Notes under the pieces: generated by a model
Told to the model about the DNA's origin: nothing
The model's database searches: none
What the model saw: only the letters and a program-made list of their open reading frames with translations
Assembly: GCF_026967985.1 (NCBI RefSeq)
Contig: NZ_JAPVBJ010000003.1
Coordinates: forward strand, 1 to 64,000
Direction: 5' to 3'
Length of the DNA: 64,000 bases
From: Modestobacter sp. VKM Ac-2984
Lineage (GTDB): Bacteria > Actinomycetota > Actinomycetes > Mycobacteriales > Geodermatophilaceae
Shown here: positions 52,019 through 60,696 of the stretch, piece by piece
Layout of the letters: each line of letters opens with the position of its first letter
Position numbering within the stretch: the first letter of the stretch is position 1
Made by a program: the position numbers and the translations under genes

Positions 52019-53266
52019 TCAGGAGCCCTGCGCGGCCTGCCACTGCCGGACCCAGGCCCGGCCGTAGTCGTTGCCGTGCGGGGTGCGCAGCACGGTGTGC
52101 ACGTGGAAGGGCTGCGGCGTCCGGTAGTCGAGGAAGACGCCGCAGTGGTGGTCGAGCTCGGCGATGAGCACCGGCGACTGCACCCGGTAGTAGAAGACGT
52201 CGCCGGGCTCGCAGCCGCCGATCCAGCTGAACCAGGTCTCGGCCAGGTGCTCGGTCACCTCGCGCATCCGGGCCCGGCGGGGGCCCTCGGGCAGCAGGCC
52301 GACGAACTGCTCGACGACCGCCAGCACCAGCCGCTGTGCCTCGGGTGGCATCTCGGCGACGGGGACGCCCTCGACCGGGATCACCCGGTTGTCCTGGAAG
52401 GCGCCGGCCAGGTGCCGCTCGTCGCCGGGGTGCACCCGGCCCGGCGGCATGGCCGGGTCGACCATCTGCGCGTAGACGGTCGCCGCCCGCCGCTGCTCTT
52501 CGGGCAGGGCGGCCATCACGGCCAGGCCGGCGGTGATCCGCTCGGTGAAGGACTCGGTGCCGGCGTGCGGGCCCGCGTCGATCTCGTTCGGCTCGGCGCC
52601 GAGGAAGACCGGGGACAGCAGCATCCGGCCCTCGACGACCAGGCAGTTGAGGGCGCAGTGGTGACCGAACAGCTGCCAGCCCCAGGGCGCCCGCGGGTCG
52701 GGGGTGCCGTAGAGGGCGATGTTGTAGCTGAACTCGTTGAGCACGTTCGCCAGGCCGACGACCTCGCCGAGGAAGCCGTTGATCAGCATCATCGTGTGGG
52801 CGAGCTCGAAGCCCTCGGGGGACAGCGAGGCGCGGACCAGCGCCAGCGCCTTGTCCCGCACCTCCGAGGGCTGGAACTCCAGCCGCAGGCCGGTGTCGAA
52901 CTGCATGAACTCGGGGTTGGCCCAGGTCTGCCACTCGGGTGCGTCCACCGGGAAGGAGACCCGCGCCCGGCCGTCGTCGTCCAGCGCGGCGAGCAGGTCC
53001 TGCGCCGCCGTCACCATGGCCGCGACCGGCGCCTCCTCGCCCGGCTCGGCCGGGGTGAACGGGTGCAGGCCCGCGCGCAGCGTGCCGTCCTCGGTGACCC
53101 CGCGGAACTCCTGCAGGTACAGCGGCGTCCAGCCCTCGACCAGCCCGCCGGTGAAGGTGCCAGGGGTCCGGGCGTGCTCCCGGTAGGCGTGGGGGTCCAG
53201 GCCGCGGACGTCGGTGAGCCGGGGGTGGTCGGGCGGGAACAGGTACTGCCGGAAGTCACCGGACAC
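52019..53266 (-). CDS. DUF3500-family protein
   Basis: 415-aa protein with the DUF3500 pattern. His/Asn-rich blocks stand out: LFGHHCALNCLV (about residues 205-216), EPNEIDAG, GCEPGDVFYYRVQSPVLIAELDHHCGVFLD and the C-terminal HVHTVLRTPHGNDYGRAWV. The clustered His and acidic residues suggest a metal-dependent enzyme, but no reaction is established that I know of. There is no signal peptide. It overlaps the FAH-family gene by 11 bp and is last in the quercetinase operon, so it probably acts on a product of flavonoid cleavage. Confidence 0.85.
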   Translation of the reverse strand: MSGDFRQYLFPPDHPRLTDVRGLDPHAYREHARTPGTFTGGLVEGWTPLYLQEFRGVTEDGTLRAGLHPFTPAEPGEEAPVAAMVTAAQDLLAALDDDGRARVSFPVDAPEWQTWANPEFMQFDTGLRLEFQPSEVRDKALALVRASLSPEGFELAHTMMLINGFLGEVVGLANVLNEFSYNIALYGTPDPRAPWGWQLFGHHCALNCLVVEGRMLLSPVFLGAEPNEIDAGPHAGTESFTERITAGLAVMAALPEEQRRAATVYAQMVDPAMPPGRVHPGDERHLAGAFQDNRVIPVEGVPVAEMPPEAQRLVLAVVEQFVGLLPEGPRRARMREVTEHLAETWFSWIGGCEPGDVFYYRVQSPVLIAELDHHCGVFLDYRTPQPFHVHTVLRTPHGNDYGRAWVRQWQAAQGS

Positions 53267-54107
53267 GGCGCGCCTCGCTGCCCACGACGGTGTTGGTCAG
53301 CACGCCGAGCCGGTCGACCTCGACCTCCACGACGTCCCCGGGCTGCAGCAGCCACGGTGGCGTGCGGGCGTAGCCGACACCGGACGGGGTGCCGGTGGCG
53401 AGCAGGTCGCCGGGCCGCAGGGTGAAGGTGCGGGAGATGAGGGAGAGGGTGTCGCCGACGGTGTAGACCATCTCGTCGGTGCGCCCGTCCTGGACGGTCT
53501 CGCCGTTGACCCGGGTCTGCACCCGCAGCCCGTTGCGCAGGTCGCCGACCTCGGCCGCAGGGACGAGCGGCCCGAGCGGGCCTGAGCGGTCGCCGTTCTT
53601 GCCGAGGATCCACTGGCTGGTGAGCTTCTGCGCCCGCCGGGAGGTCAGGTCGTTGAACGTCGAGTAGCCGACGACGGCGGCCAGCGCCTCGTCGGGCGTG
53701 GCGTCGACCAGGGGGCTGCCGACCCAGGCCATCACCTCGCCCTCCCAGTCCAGCCCCTCCTCATCGGCCGGCACCGGGACCTCCGCGCCGTCGACGGTCA
53801 GCGACTGGGTCCAGCGGGCGAAGAGCGTCGGGTACGGCGGGACCTCCTGGTCGCGGAAGCTGCCCTCGGCGACGTGCTTCAGGTAGTTCAGCCCGATGCA
53901 GACGACCCGGGCGCCGGGCAGCACCGGTGGCACGAACTCGAGGTCGGCGGCGGCGAGCGTCTCGCCGCGGGGCTCGCGGGACAGGTGCCCGGCGGCGTCG
54001 GCCCAGAAGTCGTCCAGGCCGGCGACGACGGTGACCGAGGCGCCGTCGTCCGACAGCGTGGCCACCTGCACCCCGCTGCCGTCCCGGTGGATGCCGACGA
54101 TCCTCAT
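53256..54107 (-). CDS. fumarylacetoacetate hydrolase-family protein
   Basis: 283-aa FAH-fold hydrolase/isomerase. The N-terminal cap is short. The catalytic domain has VVCIGLNYLKHVAE, the metal ligands Glu-x-Glu in DWEGEVMAWVG and Asp in GYSTFNDLTSRRAQ, the WILGKNGDRSGPLGP substrate loop and the LLATGTPSGVGYARTP end. The family cleaves acylpyruvates or isomerises ring-fission products of aromatic compounds. The start overlaps the esterase stop by 4 bp (ATGA), so it is coupled. It likely handles the ring-opened product of the flavonoid pathway. Confidence 0.9.
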   Translation of the reverse strand: MRIVGIHRDGSGVQVATLSDDGASVTVVAGLDDFWADAAGHLSREPRGETLAAADLEFVPPVLPGARVVCIGLNYLKHVAEGSFRDQEVPPYPTLFARWTQSLTVDGAEVPVPADEEGLDWEGEVMAWVGSPLVDATPDEALAAVVGYSTFNDLTSRRAQKLTSQWILGKNGDRSGPLGPLVPAAEVGDLRNGLRVQTRVNGETVQDGRTDEMVYTVGDTLSLISRTFTLRPGDLLATGTPSGVGYARTPPWLLQPGDVVEVEVDRLGVLTNTVVGSEARRVR

Positions 54108-55027
54108 GCTCGGTCTCCTTCGTCGATCAGGTGGCGCCGCAGGAAGGTGATCGTGCGGTCGAGTGCGTCGGTGGCGACCTCGGGCGTGCCGAGCCACATG
54201 TGGTCGGCGCCGTCGTAGGTGTGCAGCTCCACGTCCGTCCCCGCGGCGGCCAAGGCGTCGTGCAGCCGCTGGCTCTGTGCGGTAGCGACGAACCGGTCGG
54301 CCCGGCCGTGCAGCAACAGGACCGGCGGCGCGGCGGGGGAGACGTGCGTGATCGGGCTGGCCTCGGCGGCCCGGTCGGCGACCGCGGAGACCGGGGCGCC
54401 GAGGAGCTGGGACTCCCGGCTGTCGGGGTCCGCCGGGTCGTTGCCGATGTCGGTCGCCACCACCGCGACGTCGCTGGGGGCGTACCAGGCGACCACGGTG
54501 GAGACCGCGGACGACGGACCGGTGACGCCGACCTCGCCCTCCAGCGCGGCGTCCGTCGTGAGACCGAGCAGCTCGGCCAGGTGCCCACCGGCCGACTCGC
54601 CCCAGGCGGCGATCCGGTCGGCGTCGACGCCCAGCTCACCGGCGCGTGAGCGCAGCCAGCGGACGGCGGCCTTCGCGTCGTGCAGCTGCGCCGGCCACAG
54701 CGCTTCACCCGACAGTCGGTAGTCGAGGCTGGCCACCGCGATGCCGGCGGCGGCCACCTGCTCGAACGGCGGGGGGTTGGCGTCCCGGTACATCGGGCCG
54801 GCGGTGTGCCGGCTGCCCAGCCGCCACCCGCCACCGTGCAGGAACAACGCGACCGGATGCGGTCCGTCCCCGGCCGGCAGGTACAGGTCCAGCTCCAGCG
54901 GCCGGGCGCCGGGCAGCGCCGCGTACGGCACGCCGGAGAGAACCCGGACGCCGGCGGCGCCGCTGCGAGCGGGCGGCAGCGGCGCCTCGTGGGCGGGCGG
55001 GGGGAGCGGGAGGGCGGGCGTGGGCAC
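54104..55027 (-). CDS. alpha/beta esterase (HSL/acetyl-esterase type)
   Basis: 307-aa hydrolase. The oxyanion motif HGGGW is at about residues 64-68, nucleophile Ser145 lies in WGESAGGHLAEL, acid Asp244 in LHGRADRFVA and His276 in DGADHMWLG, a complete triad. It hydrolyses small esters. As the gene directly after the quercetinase in the operon, it is well placed to split the depside 2-protocatechuoyl-phloroglucinol carboxylate into protocatechuate and a trihydroxybenzoate. That substrate is inferred from position only. No signal peptide; the N-terminus is Pro-rich. Confidence 0.88.
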   Translation of the reverse strand: MPTPALPLPPPAHEAPLPPARSGAAGVRVLSGVPYAALPGARPLELDLYLPAGDGPHPVALFLHGGGWRLGSRHTAGPMYRDANPPPFEQVAAAGIAVASLDYRLSGEALWPAQLHDAKAAVRWLRSRAGELGVDADRIAAWGESAGGHLAELLGLTTDAALEGEVGVTGPSSAVSTVVAWYAPSDVAVVATDIGNDPADPDSRESQLLGAPVSAVADRAAEASPITHVSPAAPPVLLLHGRADRFVATAQSQRLHDALAAAGTDVELHTYDGADHMWLGTPEVATDALDRTITFLRRHLIDEGDRA

Positions 55028-55047
55028 GGGTCTCCTCAGGGCGCGCG

Positions 55048-55083
55048 TCCGGCGCCGAGGGCGCGTGGGCTCTCGGCGCCGGA
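55048..55083 (-). terminator. intra-operon hairpin between quercetinase and esterase genes
   Basis: Perfect 12-bp stem TCCGGCGCCGAG (55048-55059) / CTCGGCGCCGGA (55072-55083) with a 12-nt loop, 22 bp past the quercetinase stop. It may partly stop transcription or protect the upstream mRNA, giving more dioxygenase than the enzymes behind it. Confidence 0.6.
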
Positions 55084-55105
55084 AGGGGGCGGTGGTCGGC
55101 GCGGG

Positions 55106-55666
55106 TCAGGCGGTGGGCTCAGGCCACTCGAAGTCGGGCTTGAACTGCATGTTGTGCTGCTGCGCGGCTGCCTGCATGCGCGGGAAGTCCGGGATGAACG
55201 GCGGCTGGTCGGGGCTGGTCGAGTCGGTCGGGGTGCCCATGTGCTGGAAGAACCGCTCGAAGCCGCCGGAGAGCGTGCCCATCATCCGGGCGTGCTCGAC
55301 GATCTGGTACGCGTGCGCGAACCCGGCCGGCACGTAGCCGAAGTCGCCCGGGGTGAGCAGCTGCGACTGCTTGCCGCCCTCGGCGTCCTCGAAGAACAGC
55401 CGGACCTTGCCCTCGAGCACGTAGAACGTCTCGTGGGTCTCGTTGTGCGAGTGGGTCGGGATGACGTCGCCGGCGGGGGAGTCCGCGGTGACGATGCCGA
55501 ACTGGCCGTCGGTCTCGTCGCCGGAGAGCAGCACGGTGAAGAGGTCGCCGAACAGCTTGGCGTGCTCCCCCTCGCCGCGGCGGAGCACGTAGGGCTGCGG
55601 CTTGCCGGGCAGGACGCCCTGCCACTGCGGGCCCTTCGCGGGGTCGATCAGGTACTCGAAGCTCAT
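55106..55666 (-). CDS. queD: quercetin 2,3-dioxygenase (monocupin quercetinase)
   Basis: 186-aa single cupin with the length and layout of the Streptomyces sp. FLA quercetinase QueD. The metal ligands follow the same spacing: His72 and His74, then Glu79 in THSHNETHETFYVLEG, and His118 in VPAGFAHAYQ. The C-terminal FERFFQHMGTP, then FIPDFPRM and FKPDFEWPEP tail is also characteristic. The enzyme opens ring C of flavonols with release of CO, using Ni, Co or Mn. The ATG at 55666 follows GGGAGC. Site B of the 15-bp repeat lies 75 bp upstream. Other small cupins have different tails, which favours this call. Confidence 0.85.
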   Translation of the reverse strand: MSFEYLIDPAKGPQWQGVLPGKPQPYVLRRGEGEHAKLFGDLFTVLLSGDETDGQFGIVTADSPAGDVIPTHSHNETHETFYVLEGKVRLFFEDAEGGKQSQLLTPGDFGYVPAGFAHAYQIVEHARMMGTLSGGFERFFQHMGTPTDSTSPDQPPFIPDFPRMQAAAQQHNMQFKPDFEWPEPTA

Positions 55667-55740
55667 GGGGTGCTCCCGGGTCGGTGTCGGCGTTGACGGT
55701 GCCGAGCCTCGGTGACCGGTGTCACCGGCGCCCAGCGAGG

Positions 55741-55755
55741 TGCCATTGGACGGCA
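55741..55755. promoter_or_regulatory. IclR-type operator site B (before queD)
   Basis: TGCCATTGGACGGCA, two bases different from sites A and C. It lies between the beta-glucosidase stop and queD, 75 bp ahead of the queD start. Confidence 0.7.
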
Positions 55756-55761
55756 GGTGGA

Positions 55762-56934
<1,173 letters not shown>

Positions 56935-57048
56935 GCGGTGGGCCTCCAGCGGTGTCGGGAGGCCGTGCCCCACGGGCAGGGCGCGGCGCTCCTCGTCGAT
57001 CGACGTCCCGCGAGCATGCGTGACGCCGCTCACCGTGATCAGTGCCGC

Positions 57049-57063
57049 TGCCGGTCAATGGCA
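57049..57063. promoter_or_regulatory. IclR-type operator site C (before the beta-glucosidase)
   Basis: TGCCGGTCAATGGCA, the exact reverse complement of site A, in the short gap between the iclR stop and the beta-glucosidase leader. Confidence 0.75.
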
Positions 57064-57074
57064 GAGGAGTCGGA

Positions 57075-57881
57075 TCAGGGGGTCCCGGGTGCCCGCCAGG
57101 CGCCGAGCCCACGGGAGATGCCCCGGGCGGCCGTGCGCACCGCCGGCCCGAGCAGTCGTGGCTCGGCGTTCTCCGCGGGCACCAGCACCGACAGCGCGGC
57201 GACGACCGCGCCCTGCGCGTCGTGCACCGGGGCGGCGACGGAGACGATCGGCTCCGGGGCGCCCCGGCGGAAGGTGGCCAGCCCGTCCCGCCGGATCTCC
57301 GCCAGCGTGCGGCGCAGCGCCGCGGGGGACACCGGGATCTTCTCCGGCAGGTGCATCAGCGGCTGCCCGAGCACCTGCTCCTGGAACCCGGACTCCGCGA
57401 AGGCGAGGAGCACCAGTCCGACCCCGGTGGAGTGCAGGGGCATCCGCCCGCCGGGCCGGTAGAGGGCGGCGACGGCCCCGTGGGAGGAGAGCCGCTCCAC
57501 CATCACCGCCTCCTCGCCCTCCAGGACGGCGAGGAGCACGTGCTGGCGGGTCACCTCCTCCAGGTCGCCCATGAAGGGGAGGGCCACCCGGCGCAGCTCG
57601 TGGCTGCGGGGGGTGAGTGACGCCACCTCCCACAGTCGCATGCCGATGGAGAAGCGGCCGTCGGCGCCGCGCTCGAGGGCGCCCCACTCCAGCAGCCGGC
57701 CGGCCAGCCGCAGCGCCGAGCTGGCCGGGATGCCCGTGCGCCGGCTGAGCTCGCTGAGGGTCAGGTACGGGTGGTTGCTGTCGAAGGCGCCGAGCAGGGC
57801 GAGCGCCCGGTCGACGACGGGATCGCCCTGCGGAGGGCGCCGGCCGCGGACCCGTGTGGTGGGGGAGACGTCGTCCGTCAC
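57075..57881 (-). CDS. IclR-family transcriptional regulator
   Basis: 268-aa regulator. The N-terminal winged helix (about 22-80) has DRALALLGAFDSNHPYLTLSELSRRTGIPASSALRLAGRLLEWGALERG. The effector domain (about 95-260) has HVLLAVLEGEEAVMVERL, MPLHSTGVGLVLLAF (the pocket loop), IRRDGLATFRRG and IVSVAAPVHDAQGAVVAALSV. IclR proteins often control aromatic-compound operons and sense a pathway intermediate. Four near-identical 15-bp sites surround the units of this cluster, one 48 bp upstream of this gene, so it probably controls all of them and itself. The GTG start at 57881 follows GGAG. Confidence 0.92.
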   Translation of the reverse strand: MTDDVSPTTRVRGRRPPQGDPVVDRALALLGAFDSNHPYLTLSELSRRTGIPASSALRLAGRLLEWGALERGADGRFSIGMRLWEVASLTPRSHELRRVALPFMGDLEEVTRQHVLLAVLEGEEAVMVERLSSHGAVAALYRPGGRMPLHSTGVGLVLLAFAESGFQEQVLGQPLMHLPEKIPVSPAALRRTLAEIRRDGLATFRRGAPEPIVSVAAPVHDAQGAVVAALSVLVPAENAEPRLLGPAVRTAARGISRGLGAWRAPGTP

Positions 57882-57928
57882 GCAAGGGGCTCCGGGATCT
57901 CGTCGGTGAGGCGCAGGCCACAGTTGTC

Positions 57929-57943
57929 TTCCATTGACCGGCA
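57929..57943. promoter_or_regulatory. IclR-type operator site D (between iclR and the ABC operon)
   Basis: TTCCATTGACCGGCA, one base different from sites A and C. It is 48 bp upstream of iclR and 119 bp upstream of the divergent substrate-binding protein gene, so it can serve both. Confidence 0.75.
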
Positions 57944-58061
57944 TTGTGCCTGACGTCACGGCGAGGCCCGCCGCACTGTTGCTGCCAAGCCGGTTCCCCG
58001 GCGCGGCCGAGTCCCCGGCCGACATGACCCCTCCGTAATGAAGCGAAGGAGCCAGACCGGT

Positions 58062-59654
58062 ATGAAGCTGTTCCGGACTCGTGACCCCCTGGTCGTCCCC
58101 CGCCCCTCCCTGACGCGGACCGGTGTCGCCGTCCTGGCCGCCGGTGCGCTCACCTCGCTCGCCGCGTGCGGTGGCGGCAGCAACGGCGGCGGCACCGCCG
58201 GCCAGAGCCCGAGCGACACCCTGACCTTCGCCTACGACGCGGACGCCGCCCCGACCGGTTACGACCCGCTGGAGTACTCGCAGGGCCAGTTCACCTTCTT
58301 CAGCGCCCTGTACGACTCGCTGTTCGTGACCCAGCCGGACGGCACCGTGGCGCCGAGCCTGGTCACCGAGTTCAGCAACAACGCCGACGACACCCAGACG
58401 ACGCTGACCCTGCGCGACGGCGTCACGTTCGCCGACGGCTCGGAGCTGACCGCGGAGATCGTCAAGGCCAACCTGGACCGGCGCAACGACCCCGACCTGG
58501 AGGCCTACGGCGCGCTCGCGACCGGCGGGGCCAGCGAGATCGTCGACGTGGCCGCGCCCGACCCGCAGACCGTCGTCATCACCTGGGCACAGCCGCAGGC
58601 CAGCCCGGAGAACAACCTCACCGACACCGTCGGGGTCATCGTCGGGCCCGACGGTCTCGCCGACCCCGCCTCGCTGGAGACCACCCCGGACGGGTCGGGC
58701 GCCTACACGCTCAACGCGGGGGAGACCACGCGGGCCAGCACCTACACGCTGGACAAGAACGAGCAGGCGTGGAACGCCGACGAGTGGGCCTACGACAGCG
58801 TCGTGTTCAACGTGATCACCGACCCGCAGGCGCTGGCCAACGCGGTCGTCTCCGGTCAGGCCGACGTCGCCACCATCCTCAAGCCGACCACGATCGACAT
58901 GGTCGAGCAGCGGTCGAGCCTGGCGAAGGTCGGCGGCACCATCGTCGGCTTCCCGGTCATCGACAAGACCGGTGCCACGAACCCCGCCTTCGCCGACGAG
59001 CGGGTCCGGCAGGCGATCAGCCACGCCATCGACCGGGAGGCGATCGTCGAGCAGCTGCACCCCGGCGCGCAGCCGACGGCGCAGCTGTTCCCCGCCGAGG
59101 CCGAGGGCTTCGACCCCGCGCTGAACGAGGAGTTCGGGTACGACCCCGAGCGTGCCCGCGAGCTGCTCGCCGAGGCCGGTCTGCCCGACGGGTTCGCCTT
59201 CGACATCACGGTGCTCGGCCAGCCGACGGAGGACCAGGTGGTCATCCAGCAGCAGCTGGCCGAGGTCGGCATCGAGATGAACTTCGTGACCGCCACCTCG
59301 ACCGACCAGGTGTTCGCTGCGGTGCGCACCGACCCGCTGATCTTCGGGCCGATGGCCGTCGGTGGTCAGCCGGCCGGCTGGGTCGCCGGGGTGCTCTACG
59401 GCGGCTTCATGAACATGCAGGGTGCGACGGAGCCGGAGATCCAGAGCGCGCTGGGCGCTGCCCTCGGCTCGACCGGCGAGGCGAAGGACCAGGCGCTCGG
59501 CGAGCTGAACCGGGCCATCGCGGAGAACGGCTGGTACATCCCGGTCTACGAGGACTACGCCTACACCGGCTACAACGCCGAGAAGGTGGCCGAGCCCTCC
59601 TACGCGGGGACGAACAACTACCTGGTCCTCTCCGAGGTCGAGCCGGCGGCCTGA
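58062..59654 (+). CDS. ABC transporter substrate-binding lipoprotein (peptide/oligosaccharide type)
   Basis: 530-aa cluster C binding protein. The signal ends in the lipobox LAAC (Cys36), followed by a Gly/Ser linker. TLTFAYDADAAPTGYDPLEYSQ, VTEFSNNADDTQTTLTLRDGVTFADGSELTAE and AISHAIDREAIVEQLHPGAQPTAQLFP are typical. AAGGAG precedes the ATG at 58062, making it a better start than the ATG 24 bp earlier. The family also imports plant oligosaccharides, and the neighbouring glycosidases point to a flavonoid glycoside or its sugar part. It is divergent from iclR and followed by a hairpin. Confidence 0.88.
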   Translation: MKLFRTRDPLVVPRPSLTRTGVAVLAAGALTSLAACGGGSNGGGTAGQSPSDTLTFAYDADAAPTGYDPLEYSQGQFTFFSALYDSLFVTQPDGTVAPSLVTEFSNNADDTQTTLTLRDGVTFADGSELTAEIVKANLDRRNDPDLEAYGALATGGASEIVDVAAPDPQTVVITWAQPQASPENNLTDTVGVIVGPDGLADPASLETTPDGSGAYTLNAGETTRASTYTLDKNEQAWNADEWAYDSVVFNVITDPQALANAVVSGQADVATILKPTTIDMVEQRSSLAKVGGTIVGFPVIDKTGATNPAFADERVRQAISHAIDREAIVEQLHPGAQPTAQLFPAEAEGFDPALNEEFGYDPERARELLAEAGLPDGFAFDITVLGQPTEDQVVIQQQLAEVGIEMNFVTATSTDQVFAAVRTDPLIFGPMAVGGQPAGWVAGVLYGGFMNMQGATEPEIQSALGAALGSTGEAKDQALGELNRAIAENGWYIPVYEDYAYTGYNAEKVAEPSYAGTNNYLVLSEVEPAA

Positions 59655-59674
59655 GCCGCCCGGCACCGGCCGGG

Positions 59675-59696
59675 GGCCGCGGGACGTCCCGCGGCC
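59675..59696 (+). terminator. hairpin between substrate-binding protein and permease genes
   Basis: Palindrome GGCCGCGGGAC/GTCCCGCGGCC, 20 bp after the stop. In ABC operons such hairpins keep the binding protein more abundant than the membrane parts. Confidence 0.65.
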
Positions 59697-59754
59697 ACCG
59701 GCCCCTCTCGCACCGTTCCCTGGCCCGTGCACCCGTACGCCGAAGGACCCCGTG

Positions 59755-60696
59755 ATGCTCGCTTTCCTCGCCCGGCGGATGGCCATGGCCATCGGCACGG
59801 TGCTCGCCGCGGTGGTGATCAGCTTCCTGCTGGTGCACGCCACCGACACCTCCCCGGGCGCGGTCCGGCTGGGCACGAACGCGACCCCGGAGCGGATCGT
59901 CGCGGAGAACGAGGCGCTGGGCTGGAACCGCCCGCTGCCCACCCAGTTCTTCGACTACCTCGGTGACCTGGTGCGGGGTGACCTGGGCACCTCGCTCATC
60001 GACGGTCGCTCGATCGCCGCCGACCTCGCCGACCGGGTGCCGGTGACGGCGTCGATCGCGCTGTTCGCCACCCTCCTCTCCGGTGTCCTCGGCGTCGTCC
60101 TGGGCGTCACCGCGGCCGTCCGCGGTGGCCGGCTGGCCCGCCTGATCACCACCGGCAGCGGGGTGGCGCTGTCCCTGCCGGTCTTCTGGGTCGGCATCCT
60201 GTTGGTCTACGTGCTGGCGCTCCAGCTGGGGTGGCTGCCCGCCACCGGGTACGTGCCGTTCACCGTGGACCCGGTCGGGTGGTTCACCAGCCTGCTCATC
60301 CCGGTGCTCGCGCTGACCATCGGCGGGGCGGCGATCGTCGCGCGGACGGCGAACGCCGGCCTGCGGCAGGCGCTGGCCCAGGAGCACGTGCGGACGCTGC
60401 GTGCGATGGGCACGCCGGAGTGGCGGATCCGTTACGTGCACGCCCTGCGGTTCGCCAGCCTCCCCGTCGTCTCGGTGCTCGGCATCCAGTTCATCGCCCT
60501 CTTCGGCGGCTCGGTGATCATCGAGAACCTCTTCGCACTGCCCGGGCTGGGGCAGGCCGGACAGGCCGCCGCGGCCTCCAGCGACTTCCCGGCCCTGGTC
60601 GGCGTCGTGGTGGTGGCCACCGTCGTCGTCGTGCTCATCAACCTGCTGCTCGACCTGTTCGTGGCGGCACTGGACCCGAAGGTGCGTGCATCGTGA
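59755..60696 (+). CDS. ABC transporter permease (OppB type)
   Basis: 313-aa permease with about six membrane segments. Features are FLARRMAMAIGTVLAAVVISFLLVH at the start, GDLGTSLIDGRSIAADLADRVPVTASIAL, the ATPase-contact loop VRTLRAMGTPEWRIRYVHALR and the GGSVIIENLFALPGLGQ end. The ATG at 59755 has AAGGA 6-7 bp upstream; a GTG one codon earlier is possible. The stop overlaps the next gene by 4 bp (GTGA). Confidence 0.9.
   Translation: MLAFLARRMAMAIGTVLAAVVISFLLVHATDTSPGAVRLGTNATPERIVAENEALGWNRPLPTQFFDYLGDLVRGDLGTSLIDGRSIAADLADRVPVTASIALFATLLSGVLGVVLGVTAAVRGGRLARLITTGSGVALSLPVFWVGILLVYVLALQLGWLPATGYVPFTVDPVGWFTSLLIPVLALTIGGAAIVARTANAGLRQALAQEHVRTLRAMGTPEWRIRYVHALRFASLPVVSVLGIQFIALFGGSVIIENLFALPGLGQAGQAAAASSDFPALVGVVVVATVVVVLINLLLDLFVAALDPKVRAS

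Noticed and set aside
57075-59942. 955-residue minus-strand frame reaching across the ABC binding protein
   Set aside because: Only the last 268 codons form the IclR protein. The remainder is antisense to the lipoprotein gene.
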